Origin: Clusia tigrina
Lineage: Eukaryota > Arthropoda > Insecta > Diptera > Clusiidae
Direction of reading: 5' to 3'
Length of the DNA: 64,000 nucleotides
Assembly (NCBI GenBank): GCA_920105625.2
Contig: OV050030.1
Span: 192,567,887 to 192,631,886 of the forward strand
The notes beneath the pieces were generated by a model, which saw nothing but the letters and a program-made list of their open reading frames with translations, made no database searches and was not told where the DNA came from. Of this stretch, positions 37,222 through 49,814 are shown in pieces. Positions within the stretch are counted from its first letter, which is position 1. The number at the start of each line of letters is the position of its first letter. The position numbers were made by a program, and so were the translations under genes.

Positions 37222-38769
37222 ATGAAGGCGACTGTACTACGGGCAGCGATAACGATTCTGAGGGGGGACCCAATACGCATGAACAAAATAAATAAAGAAA
37301 ACAACAACAACAATAACGAGGGAGCAAAAAACAAAAGCAGGGAGCAGGACCCTTTCAATAGAAGCTCCATACTGCGCCGGACCCCACCTAGTGGTGGGCA
37401 AGACCAGCGACTGACGGTGCGGAGAAACTCCCTGGGGGATCCGGGGGAGATGCAAATGCGGGTGGCATGTAAGTCAGACATGCTAGGGAAGATGGCAATC
37501 TACTCGCCGCCGGAAGTGAATGCTAAGGGGAAAATGGCTGTGCTAGAGTGGCATGTCGAGACACTCATCAGCTACATTGCGGAGCGACATAATGTCCATT
37601 CGGACATTAAACGAAAGGCGGCGAAGATCCGCGACATGTGCCTAGAAGTGGCAAAAGAACGGGTTGCCGATGACATCGTCAACGTTCAACCACCACTACT
37701 GCATCGAGCCGACAAGAATATGCAAACCTGCAAAGCGCAGGAGGACAAGGAGGTCCAAGCCAGCGTATCGCCAATGGCAAGGAGCTTCGCGGATTCCGTT
37801 ACAATGCCGAAGCGTCCCCGCGAAAACGCAGAAGACGACGGAACCAGCCCGACGAGCCGAGCGGTACCCAAAAGGCAGAAGGCGGATGCGGCAAGGGCGG
37901 CCATGGCGAAGGCCGCCGCAGCTAAAAATAACACCAAGCCAGAAGTGGGTAAACCCGACGCAGTGGTGAAAAAGCCAGAGTGGACGATGGTTCGTGCTCG
38001 CCCCCGGGCAAAGCCGAACACACTCGCTAAAGCGAAACCGACCAGACCTGATGCAATTGTCATCAAGGGAACGGGAGTGACAACCTATGCGGAGATCTTG
38101 CGGAGGATAAAGACGGAGCCGCGGCTTGGGGAATTGGGCGAGAGAGTGAACAAAATAAGGAAAACCGCGAAAGGTGAGCTGCTACTCGAATTAGCCACGA
38201 CAGCGGACCCGAAGACGGTCACTCTGCGGGAAGCAGTAGCAAATACACTGGGGACTACTGTGGAGGTGCGACAACTCACCCATGAGACTCTGCTGGAAAT
38301 AAAGGATTTGGACGAGATCACTACGGTAGAGGAAGTTCACGAAGCGCTGTGCAAACAGCTGAGAACTTTCGAAAAGCTCCCCGTGACCGCGATTAGGTCC
38401 CTTCGGAAAGCGTACGGTGGAACGCAAACAGCAACCATCAGTTTGCCCCCTCTGGCAGCCGCAGCGCTACTGGCCGGGAAACTGAGAGTCGGATGGACCT
38501 CTTGTCGGGTGCGGGGAAAGGTAGTACCCACACGTTGCTACAAGTGCATGGAGTTTGGGCATATTGCCAAAAAGTGCAGTAGCAAGGAGGACTGGCGAAA
38601 TCGGTGCTACAGATGCGGCGCCGAAGGCCACAACGCCAACGAGTGTAGCAAAAGCCCAACCTGTGCACTCTGCAAGACCAAAGGCCGCAAGGATACGGAG
38701 CACTCGACAGGATGCAGAATATGCCCGTCGTATAAGCAAGCAGTAAAGGAGTCAAAACGCATGGAATGA
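37222..38769 (+). CDS. Retrotransposon ORF1: Gag-like nucleic-acid-binding protein with three zinc knuckles
   Basis: ORF1 proteins of non-LTR elements bind the element RNA and form the ribonucleoprotein that carries it to the target; R1-clade ORF1s are Gag-like. From the first ATG (37222) the protein has 515 residues; ATG 37279 is an alternative start. Residues 20-45 are polar with an asparagine run. A basic, Ala/Lys/Pro-rich stretch occupies the middle (about 190-290). A conserved-looking segment at about 290-430 (TTYAEILRRIK onward) resembles the central region of R1/TRAS ORF1s. Zinc knuckles follow: CYKC...H...C at 439-452 and CYRC...H...C at 462-475 (both C-X2-C-X4-H-X4-C), and CALC...H...C from 481 (C-X2-C-X10-H-X3-C). 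The frame is intact throughout. Its stop codon overlaps the ORF2 start by ATGA. Confidence 0.9.
   Translation: MKATVLRAAITILRGDPIRMNKINKENNNNNNEGAKNKSREQDPFNRSSILRRTPPSGGQDQRLTVRRNSLGDPGEMQMRVACKSDMLGKMAIYSPPEVNAKGKMAVLEWHVETLISYIAERHNVHSDIKRKAAKIRDMCLEVAKERVADDIVNVQPPLLHRADKNMQTCKAQEDKEVQASVSPMARSFADSVTMPKRPRENAEDDGTSPTSRAVPKRQKADAARAAMAKAAAAKNNTKPEVGKPDAVVKKPEWTMVRARPRAKPNTLAKAKPTRPDAIVIKGTGVTTYAEILRRIKTEPRLGELGERVNKIRKTAKGELLLELATTADPKTVTLREAVANTLGTTVEVRQLTHETLLEIKDLDEITTVEEVHEALCKQLRTFEKLPVTAIRSLRKAYGGTQTATISLPPLAAAALLAGKLRVGWTSCRVRGKVVPTRCYKCMEFGHIAKKCSSKEDWRNRCYRCGAEGHNANECSKSPTCALCKTKGRKDTEHSTGCRICPSYKQAVKESKRME
38766..38769 (+). promoter_or_regulatory. ORF1 stop / ORF2 start overlap (ATGA)
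   Basis: The ORF2 ATG occupies 38766-38768 and the ORF1 TGA occupies 38767-38769. Such stop-start overlaps occur in R1-clade elements; in SART1 they support translational coupling, where ribosomes terminate and restart on the same RNA. Coupling is the likely way ORF2 is expressed here, but that is an inference from the overlap alone. Confidence 0.8.
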
Positions 38770-41706
38770 AGTTAATCCAGCTTAACCTCAATCACTGCGC
38801 AGCTGCACAAGACCTACTTGAGCAGACGGTGAGAGAGCACAAGATCGACGCCGCTGTGCTCAGTGAACCATATCGTCGGAAGCACCAAGGAGTCTGGGTC
38901 GAGGACAATACTTTCCGAGCTGCAATATGGGTGTGTGGAGTCAAACCACCTCAACTCGCGGACGTCAGGAGGGATGAAAACTACGTCAGGGCAACCATAG
39001 GAGGAACCACGGTTTACAGTTGCTACATGACACCAAGCCTAACTACGGATGAGTTTGAGTCGGCGGTAGATAGACTCGTTCTAGATGCACACGGCAGGAA
39101 CCCTGTAGTAATTGCTGGCGATTTCAACGCATGGGCAACTGAATGGGGCTGCGGCCGAACTACGCCAAAGGGTCATATCCTCATGGATGCACTCGCAGCA
39201 CTTGACGTGATCCTCTTGAATAGCGGCGAGATGACTTTTGCCAGAGGAGGTGCCAGTTCTGCGAATGACCTAACCTTCGTAAGTAGCAGGCTGGTGAGGG
39301 GTGCAAAATGGCTGGTGAGTGACATATACTCCCACAGCGACCACCAAGCTATCATCTGCGAACTGGAGAAGCCCCGGAATCGGCAGCGGATAGGTCCGAC
39401 ATTGAAAGGCTGGAGGACAAACAGCCTTGACGAAGACGTCCTAGAAATGATGCTTGAAGGTTTGGTGCTGGAAGGCAGTGCAGAAAAAATGGCGAATCAG
39501 CTGGCAAGGAAGGTAGAAAACGCCTGCGACGCGGCAATGCCCAGGAGAGCATATGGTGGGAGGCATAAACCTGTCTACTGGTGGACGGATGCAATAGGCG
39601 AGCTCCGTAAAGCATGCCATGCTGCGAGGAGAAGGTATCAACGTTCCATACGGAAACCGGATTCCCTGCAGAAGCACCAGGCCTTCAAGGAAGCCAGAAA
39701 TGTTCTGAAGAAGGCAATTAAGAAGAGCAAGAGCACCAGATTCGCTGAATTATGCGCACAAGTTGAGGACGACCCATGGGGCATGGCATATAGACTTGTC
39801 ATGCGAAAATTGCCCTGTTATAGGCAGCCAGCCCCAACCTGCCCAATGTTGCTCAGACGCATAGTGGCACAGCTCTTTCCAGTACAGAACTATGTCCCAT
39901 ACGAGCTCCCTCTGGATCAAACGGAGGAACCAATACCCAGTGTGACTATAGATGAGGTGTTGCGCGCGGTTGGGAAGTTTGGAGACCAGAAAGCACCCGG
40001 CCCAGATGGAATCCCCAACCGAGTGCTCAAGACCGCAGCTGCACTGAACCCAGAGCCACTGAGGAAAATGTACGACGCTTGCCTGAGAGAAGGCATTTTC
40101 CCCAAGATATGGAAGAGGCAACGATTGGTCCTGGTGCTGAAAGCCAACAAACCAACAGAGGACCCTTCAGCGTACCGCCCACTCTGCATGTTAGATACGG
40201 CGGGAAAAATTCTGGAGCGGATAATCTGTGACAGGGCTCTCAAAACGGCAATATGGTTTCCGGAAGGCGAGATCTATCGTGGACGCCATCAACGAACTTG
40301 TCCAGACGGCTAAAACAGCGATCCAGGGGAAACGATGGAGGGGTGGAACCAAGAGGTATTGCCTTGTGGTCACCCTAGATGTCAAAAATGCTTTCAACTC
40401 AGCTAGCTGGGAGCGCATAGCCAAAGCGTTAGCAGAGTTTGGGGTATCCATCTACCTGAGGCGAATGATGGCCAGCTACTTCAGCGATAGGATCCTGCTC
40501 TACCAGTTCGAAAAAGGTGTGGAGTCGCACAAGATTATCGGAGGAGTTCCCCAGGGATCGGTGCTTGGACCGTTACTCTGGATTGCTATGTACGACGGCA
40601 TCCTCCGCGTACAGGTCCCTGATGGTGTCAAAATCATCGGATACGCGGACGACATAGCATTGGTAATCACAGCTAAATACTTGGAGGAAGTGGTAGCAGA
40701 GGCCAACCGAACTGTGGCTACCGTCGGAAGATGGCTTGCAAACGTTGGACTTAGCTTGGCTGAACACAAGACCGAGGCAATCCTGGTTTCGAGCCGTAGA
40801 GTATTGGAGGTAGTGGAAATAAGAGTTGGTAGATGTGCCATTCCGCACCTCAAGTACCTAGGAGTGTGTATAGACGCGCGGCTTACCTTCAAAGAACATC
40901 TGCGGCGCGTGGGAGATAAGGCAGCAAACACATGTTCTCTCCTATGTAGAATAATGCCCAACGTGGGAGGACCCAGGCAGCGGAAAAGGCGACTCATCGC
41001 CGTGGTTGTCAGATCCATTATTCTCTATGGAGCGCCAATATGGGCCGAAAACGCGGATGTGAAGGCTTACGTCCGCACCATTGAGGCAGCATACAGGAGA
41101 AGTGCACTACGAGTGATCTGCGCATACCGCACCGTATCCACAGATGCCACCTTGGTAATAGCCGGCATGATTCCCGTGAACCTGCTAGCGAAAGAAGCGA
41201 TGAACCTCTACCACGCCAAAGGGACACACGCGACAAATGTAGAGGAGCTCTTGGAAATTGGAAAGCGGAATACCCTTCAAGAGTGGCAAGCCCAGTGGGA
41301 TACTTCTACAAATGGCCGCTGGACAAGAAGGCTGATCCCCAACATTCAGCAATGGGTAAGCAGGTCGCATGGTGAGGTGAATTTCTACGTCACACAATTG
41401 CTGACAGTCCACGGAGGTTTTCGGGCATACCTGCACAGATTCCACTTGGAGGAATCTCCCTACTGTGCAAACTGTGGAGGTACAGAGATAGAAGATCCCA
41501 AACATGTCTTCTTCTATTGCCCACGTTATGAAAGTGCTAGAGTGGCACTACAAGGAGTATGTGGAGAGCCCGTGGTGCCCGACAACATAGTGCAGCATAT
41601 GCTCGAGAGCCCGGAGAAATGGGCTGCGGTGTGTGACACCACCGCCGCTATTATGAAAGACCTCCGCCACCAGGAGTGGCGAAGACAAGCAACGGAAAAT
41701 AGCTAG
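38766..41706 (+). pseudogene. Retrotransposon ORF2 (endonuclease and reverse transcriptase), frameshifted
   Basis: ORF2 nicks the target DNA and reverse-transcribes the element RNA onto it. The first frame (38766-40313) holds the AP-type endonuclease: N7 and N9 in QLNLNHC, E34 in LSEPY, G-D-F-N at 118-121, N167-D168 in NDLTF and S-D-H at 191-193. All expected catalytic motifs are present. The early RT motif APGPDG starts at residue 410. Near 40235 (after CDR, residue 490) the coding sense moves to another frame (40228-41706), fitting loss of 3n+2 bases or gain of 3n+1. The second frame holds the first catalytic Asp at 40378, GVPQGS, YADD at 40642-40653, and a zinc knuckle C-X2-C-X9-H-X4-C from 41464. 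Compared with copy 2 it also lacks 9 bp near 40840 and has Ile for Asn after GPLLW (40582). It is non-functional as it stands. Confidence 0.9.
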
Positions 41707-41881
41707 GAGGGGTCCGCTGACCATACTACCCCCCCCGGAGAAGTATTACCTTGCGGCGGTCCAGCGGGGGGAGGCTGCGATGGAGGTGGTTTTAGTGGGT
41801 AAGAATCCCACACTACTGGTGCCGTAATGTTACCAGTGTCTTTTGAAGATTTACACCTCCGTTCCAATTATGGAAAAAAAA
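41707..41881 (+). other. 3' UTR and A tail of retrotransposon copy 1
   Basis: A ~167-bp untranslated region with a C-run (ACTACCCCCCCCGG) and G-rich stretches ends ...CCAATTATGG followed by eight A residues. A short A tail at a fixed 3' end is usual for target-primed insertion. The matching region in copy 2 (52732-52905) is virtually the same, with seven A residues. Confidence 0.85.
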
Positions 41882-41895
41882 GGCTGCGACGCCGA
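41882..41895. repeat. 3' target-site duplication of retrotransposon copy 1 (14 bp)
   Basis: GGCTGCGACGCCGA immediately follows the A tail and repeats 36508-36521 exactly. The satellite then continues in phase (CTGAGGCAGATAGGG). Confidence 0.88.
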
Positions 41896-44800
41896 CTGAG
41901 GCAGATAGGGATAGATATATGCATAAAGGAGGCAGCAGACCCAACAATCGATAGCGGCAGCGACTGAGACGCCTACAGAGACGCTGACAGAGGCTGCGAC
42001 GAAGACTGAGACGCCGACTGAGCAGGTAGGGGTAGATATAGACATTGAGAAGGCTGCATACACCCCAATCAACAGCGGCAGCTACTGAGACGCCTACAGA
42101 GACGTTGACAGAGTCAGCGACGCCGACTGAGACGCGGACTGAGGCAGATAGGGGTAGATATATGAATAGAGAAGGCATCAGACCCCCCAGTCGACAGCGG
42201 CAGCTACTGAGACGCGTACAGAGACGCTTACAGAGGTTGCGACGCCGATTGAGACGCCGACTGAGGCGGATAGTGGTAGATATAGGCATATACAAGGCAG
42301 CAGACCCCCCATCGACAGCGGCATCGACTGAGACGCGTACAGAGACGCCGACTGTTGCTGCGAAACCGACTGAGGCAGATAGGGGTAGATATAGGCATAG
42401 AGAAGGCAGCAGACCCCCTAAGCGACAGCGGCTGCGACTGAGACGCTTACAGAGACGCTAACAGAGGCTGCGACACCGACGGAGGCAGATATGGGTAGAT
42501 ATAGGCATAGAGAAGGAAGCGACCCTCCAATCGACAGCGGCAGCGACTGAGACGCCTACAGAGGCGCTGATAGAGGCTGCGACGCCGACTGAGGTAGATG
42601 GGGTAGATATAGGCATAGAGAAGGCAACAGACCCCCTAATCAACAGCGGCTGCGACTGAGACGCCTACCGAGACGCTGACAGAGGCTGCGACGCCGACTG
42701 AGACGCCGACTGAAGCAGATAGGGGTAGATATAGGCATAGAAAAGGCATTAGACTCCCCCAATCGACAGCGGCAGCGAATGAGACACCTACAGAGACGCT
42801 GACAGAGGCTGCGGCGCCGACTGAGGCAGATAGGGATAGGTATAGGCAGAAAGAAGGCTGCAGACCCAATAATCGATAGCGGCAGCGACTGAGACGCCTA
42901 CAGAGACGCTGACAGAGGCTGCGACGCCGACTGAGACGCCGACTGAAGCAGATAGGGGTAGATATAGGCATAGAGAAGGAAGCGACCCTCCAATCGACAG
43001 CGGCAGCGACTGAGACGCCTACAGAGACGCTGACAGAGGCTGCGACGCTGACTGAGACGCCGACTAAGGCAGATAGGTGTAGATATAGGCATAGAGAAGG
43101 CAGCAGACCCCCCAATCGATAGCGGCAGCAAATGAGACGCCTACAGAGATGCTGACAGAGGTTGCGACGCCGATTTAGACGCCGACTGGGGCAGATAGGG
43201 GTAGATATAGGCATAGAGAAGGCAGCAGACCCCCCATCGACAGCGGCATCGACTGAGACGCCTACAGAGACGCTGACAGAGGATGCGACGCCGACTGAGG
43301 CAGATAGGGAAAGATATAGGCATAAAGAAGGCAGCAGACCCAACAATCGATAGCGGCAGCGACTGAGACGCCTACAGAGACGCTGACAGAGGCTGCGACG
43401 CCGACTGAGACGCCGACTGAGCAGGTAGGGGTAGATATAGGCATAGAGAAGGCTGCATACCTCCCAATCAACAGCGGCAGCTACTGAGACGCCTACAGAG
43501 ACGCTGACCGAGGCAGCGACACCGACTGAGGCGCGGACTGAGGCAGATAGGGGTAGATATATGCATAGAGAAGGCAGCAGACCCCCCAGTCGACAGCGGC
43601 AGCTCCTGACACGCGTACAGAGACGCTTACAGAGGTTGCGAAGCCGATTTAGACGCCGACTGAGGCAGATAGGGGTAGATATAGGCATAGACAAGGCAGG
43701 AGACCCCCCCATCGACAGCGGCATCGACTGAGACGCCTACAGAGACTCCGACTGAGGCTGCGAAACCGACTGAAGCAGATAGGAGTAGATATAGGCATAG
43801 AGAAGGCAGCAGACCACCCAATCGACAGCTGCAGCGACTGAGACGCCTACAGAGACGCTGACTGAGGCAGATAGGGGCAGATATAAGCATAGACAAGGCA
43901 GCAGACCCCCTAAGCGACAGCGACTGAGACGATTACAGAGACGCTGACAGAGGCTGCGACACCGACTGAGGCAGATATGGGTAGATATAGGCATAGAGAA
44001 GGAAGCGACCCCCCCATCGACAGCGGCAGCGACTGAGACGCCTACAGAGGTGTTGACAGAGGCTGCGATGCCGACTGATTTAGATGGGGTAGATATAGGC
44101 ATAGAGAAGGCAACAGACCCCCTAATCAACAGCGGATGCAACTGAGACGCCTACCGAGACGCTGACAGAGGCTGCGACGCCGACTGAGACGCCGACTGAA
44201 GCAGATAGGGGTAGATATAGGCATAGAGAAGGCATTAGACTCCCCCAATCGACAGCGGCAGCGAATGAGACACCTACAGACACGCTGACAGAGGCTGCGG
44301 CGCCGACTGAGACGCCAACTGAGGCAGATAGGGGTAGATATAGGCATTGAGAAGGCAGCAGACCCCCCAATCGACAGCGGCAGCGACTGAGACGCTTACA
44401 GAGACTCTGACAGAGGCTGCGACGCCGACTGAGGCAGATAGTGATAGATATAGGCATGAAGAAGGCAGCAGACCCAACAATCGATAGCGGCAGCGACTGA
44501 GACGCCTACAGAGACGCTGACAGGGGCTGCGACGCCGACTGAGCAGGTAGGGGTAGATATAGGCATAGAGAAGGCTGCATACCCCCCAATCAACAGCGGC
44601 AGCTACTGAGACGCCTACAGAGACGCTGACAGAGGCAGCGACGCCGACTGAGGCGCGGACTGAGGCAGATAGGGGTAGATATATGCATAGAGAAGGCAGC
44701 AGACCCCCCAGTCGACAGCGGCAGCTCCTGACACGCGTACAGAGACGCTTACAGAGGTTGCGAAGCCGATTGAGACGCCGACTGAGGCAGATAGGGGTAG

Positions 44801-47800
44801 ATATAGGCATAGACAAGGCAGCAGACCCCCCATTGACAGCGGCATCGACTGAGACGCCTACAGAGACGCCGACTGAGGCTGCGAAACCAACTGAGGCAGA
44901 TAGGGGTAGATAAAGGCATAGAGAAGGCAGCAGACCACCCAATCGACAGCTGCAGCGACTGAGACGCATACAGAGACGCCGACTGAGGCAGATAGGGGCA
45001 GATATAAGCATAGAGAAGGCAGCAGACCCCCTAAGCGACAGCGACTGAGACGATTACAGAGACGCTGACAGAGGCTGCGACACCGACTGAGGCAGATATG
45101 GGTAGATATAGGCATAGAGAAGGAAGCGACCCCCCAATCGACAGCGGCAGCGACTGAGACGCCTACAGAGGCGCTGACAGAGGCTGCGACGCCGACTGAG
45201 GTAGATGGGGTAGATATAGGTATAGAGCAGGCAACAGTCCCCCTAATCAACAGCGGCTGCGACTGAGACGCCTACCGAGACGCTGACAGAGGCTGCGACG
45301 CCGACTGAGACGCCGACTGAAGCAGATAGGGGTAGGTATAGGCATAGAGAAGGCATTAGACTCCCCCAATCGACAGCGGCAGCGAATGTGACACCTACAG
45401 AGACGCTGACAGAGGCTACGGCGCCGACTGAGACGCCAACTGAGGCAGATAGGGGTAGATATAGGCATTGAGAAGGCAGCAGACCCCCCAATCGACAGCG
45501 ACTGAGACGTTTACAGAGACGCTGACAGAGGCTGCGACGCCGACTTAGACGCCGACTGAGGCAGATAGGGGTGGATATAAGCATAGAGAAGGCAGCAGAC
45601 CCCCCAATCGACAGCGGCAGCGACTGAGACGCCTACAGAGACGCTGACAGAGGCTGCGACGCCGACTGAGGCAGATAGGGATAGATATAGGCAAAAAGAA
45701 GGCAGCAGACCCAACAATCGACAGCGGCAGCGACTGAGATGCCTACAGAGACGCTGACAGAGGCTGCGACGCTGACTGAGACACCGACTAAGCCAGATAG
45801 GTGTAGATATATGCATAGAGAAGGCAGGAGACCCCCCAATTGATAGCGGCAGCGAATGAGACGCCTACAGAGACGCTGACAGAGGTTGCGACGCCGATTG
45901 AGACGCCGACTGAGGCAGATGGGGGTAGATATAGGCATAGAGAAGGCAGCAGACCCCCTATCGACAGCGGCATCGACTGAGACGCCTACAGAGACGCTAA
46001 AAGAGGCTGCGACGCCGACTGAGACGCTGACTGAAGCAGATAGGTGTAGATATAGGCATAGAGAAGGCAGAAGACCCCCCTAATCGGCAGCGGCAGCGAC
46101 TGAGACGCATACAGAGACGCCGACTGAGGCAGATAGGGGCAGATATAAGCATAGAGAAGGCAGCAGACCCCCTAAGCGACAGCGACTGAGACGCTTACAG
46201 AGACGCTGACAGAGGCTGCGACACCGACGGAGGCAGATAGGGGTAGATATAGGCATAGAGAATGCTGCATGCCCCCCCAACCAACAGCGACAGCTACTGG
46301 GACGCCTACAGAGACGCTGACAGAGGCAGCGACGCCGACTGAGGCGCGGACTGAGGCAGATAGGGGTAGATATATGCATAGAGAAGGCAGCAGACCCCCC
46401 AGTCGACAGCGGCAGCTCCTGACACGCGTACAGAGACGGTTACAGAGGTTGCGAAGCCGATTGAGACGCCGACTGAGGCAGATAGGGTTAGATATAGGCA
46501 TAGACAAGGCACCAGACCCCCCCATCGACAGCGGCAGCGACTGAGACGCCTACAGAGGTGTTGACAGAGGCTGCGACGCCGACTGAGACGCCGACTGAAG
46601 CAGATAGGGGTAGATATAGGCATAGAGAAGGCATTAGACTCAACCAATCGACAGCGGCAGCGAATGAGACACCTACAGAGACGCTGACAGAGGCTGCGGC
46701 GCCGACTGAGACGCCAACTGAGGCAGATACTGGTAGATATAGGCATTGAGAAGGTAGCAGACCCCCCAATCGACAGCGGCAGCGACTGAGACGCTTACAG
46801 AGACGCTGACAGAGGCTGCGACGCCGACTGAGACAGATAGGGATAGATATAGGCATAAAGAAGGCAGCAGACCCAACAATCGATAGCGGCAGCGACTGAG
46901 ACGCCTACAGAGACGCTGACAGAGGCTGCGACGCCGACTGAGACGCCGACTGAGCAGCCGACTGAGCAGGTAGGGGTAGATATAGGCATAGAGAAGGCAT
47001 TAGACTCCCCCAATCGACAGCGGCAGCGAATGAGACACCTACATAGACGCTGACAGAGGCTGCGGCGCCGACTTAGACGCCAACTGAGGCAGATAGGGGT
47101 AGATATAGGCATTGAGAAGGCAGCAGGCCCCCCAATCGACAGCGGCAGCGACTGAGAAGCTGACAGAGACGCAGACAGAGGCTGCGACGCCGACTTAGAA
47201 GCCGACTGAGGCAGATAGGGGTGGATATAAGCATAGAGAAGGCCGCAGACCCCCAATCGACAGCGGCAGCGACTGAGACGCCTACACAGACGCTAACAGA
47301 GGCTGCGACGCCGACTGAGGCAGATAGGGATAGATATAGGCAGAAAGAAGCAGCAGACCCAACAATCGACAGCGGCAGCGACTGAGACGCCTACAGAGAC
47401 GCTGACAGAGGCTGCGACGCTGACTGAGACGCCGACTAAGGCAGATAGGTGTAGATATAGGCATTTAGAAGGCAGGAGACCCCCCAATCGATAGCGGCAG
47501 CGAATGAGACGCCTACAGAGACACTGACAGAGGATGCGACGCCGATTGAGACGCCGACTGAGGCAGATAGGGGTAGATATAGGCATAGAGAAGGCAGCAG
47601 ACCCCCTATCGACAGCGGCATCGACTGAGACGCCTACAGAGACGCTGACAGAGGCTGCGACGCCGACTGAAACGCTGACTGAAGCAGATAGGTGTAGATA
47701 TAGGCATAGAGAAGGCAGAAGACCCCCCTAATCGGCAGCGGCAGCGACTGAGACGCCTACAGAGACGCTGACACAGGCTGCGACGCCGACTGAGACTCTG

Positions 47801-49787
47801 ACTGAGACAGATAGGTGAAGATATAGGCATAGAGAAGGTAGCAGACCCCCCCCCCAATCGATAGCAGCAGCGACTGAGATGCCTAGAGACGCTGACAGAG
47901 GCTGCGACGCCGACTGAGACGCCGACTGAGGCAGATGTGGGGTAGATATAGGCACAGAGAAGGCAACGGACCCCCTAATCAACACCGGCAGCGAATGAGA
48001 CATCTACAGAGACGCTGACAGAGGCTACGGCGCCAACTGAGTCGCCAACTGAGGCAGATAGGGGTAGATATATGCATTGAGAAGGCAGCAGACCCCCCCA
48101 ATCGACAGCGGCAGCGACTGAGACGCTTACAGAGACGCTGACAGAGGCTGCGACACCGACTGAGGCAGATAGGGGTGGATATAGGCATAGAGTAGGCAGC
48201 AGACCCCCCATTCGACAGCGGCAGTGACTGAGACGCCTACAAAGTCGCTGACAAAGGCTGCGATGCCGCCTGAGAAGCCGACTGAGGCAGATAGAGGTAG
48301 ATATAGGCACCGAGAAGGCAGCAGACCCCCCAATCGATAGCGGCAGCGAATGAGACGCCTACAGAGACGCTGACAGAGGCCGCGACGCCGACTGAGATGT
48401 CGACTGAGCAGATAGGGGTAGATATTGGCATAGAGATGGCTGCAGACCCCCCCAATCAAGAGCGGCAGCTGCTGGGATGCCCACAGAGATGCTGAAAGAG
48501 GCAGCGACGCCGACTGAGACGCGGACTGAGGCAGATGGGGGTAGATATAGGCATAGAGAAGGCAACGGACCCCCTAATCAACAGCGGCAGTGAATGAGAC
48601 ATCTACAGAGTCGCTGACAGAGGCTGCGACGCCGACTGAGATGCTGACTGAGTGGATAGGGGTAGATATTGGCATAGAGAAGGCTGCAGACCCCCCAATC
48701 GACAGCTGCAGCGACTGAGACGCCTACAGAGACGCCGACTGAGGCAGATAGGGGTAGATATAGACATAGAGAAGGCAGCAGACCCCCTAAGCGACAGCGG
48801 CAGCGTCTGAGACGCTGACAGAGACGCCGGCAGATGCTGCGAAACCTACTGAGGCAGATAAGGGTAGATATAGGCATAGAGAAGGCAGCAGACCCCCTAA
48901 GCGACAGCGGCAGCGACTGAGACGCCTACATAGTAGCTGACAGAGGCTGCGACACCGACTGAGGCAGATATGGGTAGATATAGGCATAGAGAAGGCAGCA
49001 GACCCCCCAATCGACAGTTGCAGCGACTGAGACGTCTACAGATAGGCTGACTGAGGCTGCGACTCTGACTGAGAAGCCGACTGAGGCAGATAGAGGTCAG
49101 TATATGCATTGAGAAGGCAGCAGACCCCCAATCGACAGCGGCAGCAACTGAGAAGCTTACAGAGACGCCTACAGAGGCTGCGACGCCGACTGAGATGCCG
49201 ACTGAAGCAGATAGGAGTAGATATAGGCATTGACAAGGAAGCAGACCCCCCAATCGACAGCGGCAGCGACTGAGACGCTTACAGAGACGCTGACAGAGGC
49301 TGCGACGCCGACTTAGATGTCGACTGAGGCAGATAGGGGTGGATATAGGCATAGAGAAGGCAGCAGACCCCCCACTCGACAGCGGCAGCGACTGAGACGC
49401 CTACAGAGACGCTGACAGAGGCTGCGACGCCGACTGAGGCAGATAGGGATAGATATAGGCAGAAATAAGGCAGCAGACCCAACAATCGACAGCGGCAGCG
49501 ACTGAGACTACTACAGAGACGCTGACAGAGGCTGCGACGCTGACTGAGATGCTGACTGAGCAGATGGGGGTAGATATAGGAATAGAGAAGGCAGCAAATC
49601 CCCCCATTCGATAGCGGCAGTGACTGAGACGCCTACAGAGACGCTAAGAGAGGCTGCGAAGCCGACTGAGACGCCGACTGAGGCAGATAGGGGTGGATAT
49701 AGGCATAGAGAAGGCAGCAGACCCCCCATTCGACAGCGGCAGCGACTGAGACGCTTACAGAGACGCTGACAGAGGCTGCGACGCCGA
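41882..49787 (-). repeat. Satellite block X (between the two retrotransposon copies)
   Basis: This 7.9-kb stretch of the second monomer subfamily on the minus strand is collinear with block X' (52906-60028). The offset between matching landmarks steps as whole groups of monomers are gained or lost: 11024 at the start, then about 10902, 10707, 10245, 10347, 9994 and finally 10241. It ends in the target sequence GGCTGCGACGCCGA, where the junction with copy 2 begins. C-runs of variable length occur (9 C near 47846-47854). No gene was found. Confidence 0.88.
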
Positions 49788-49814
49788 GCTGCACAGAGGC
49801 TGCGACGCCGAGCT
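49771..49814. other. Complex 5' junction of retrotransposon copy 2
   Basis: Satellite ends at the target sequence (GGCTGCGACGCCGA, 49774-49787). GCTGCACA follows, matching element bases 38802-38809. The target sequence then appears again (49798-49811), followed by GCT, after which the element is continuous from 49815 (equal to 38799). A 23-24-bp unit is thus tandemly duplicated at the junction. Short element-derived filler plus target repetition looks like template jumping at the end of a 5'-truncated reverse-transcription event, but repair of a double-strand break could leave the same trace. Confidence 0.75.

Larger units (their letters stand above)
36522..41881 (+). mobile_element. R1-clade non-LTR retrotransposon, copy 1 (5'-complete, defective)
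   Basis: This is a 5.36-kb element within the satellite, the usual size for R1-type elements. Its order is a 5' UTR (~700 bp), ORF1 with three zinc knuckles, ORF2 with N-terminal AP-type endonuclease and reverse transcriptase, a 3' UTR of ~167 bp and an A8 tail, with no LTRs. A 14-bp target-site duplication flanks it. The endonuclease start (QLNLNHC...AAQDLL), the GDFNAW and SDH motifs, the FGDQKAPGPDGIPN segment and the CCHC motif at the C terminus are typical of the R1 clade. ORF2 is broken by a frame shift near 40235 and carries further lesions, so this copy is not autonomous. Which named family it belongs to would need a database comparison. Confidence 0.93.

Noticed and set aside
36522..41881. 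Retrovirus or LTR retrotransposon
   Set aside because: There are no long terminal repeats, no protease, RNase H or integrase, and no primer-binding site. The endonuclease-RT order, A tail and 14-bp target duplication fit a non-LTR element.
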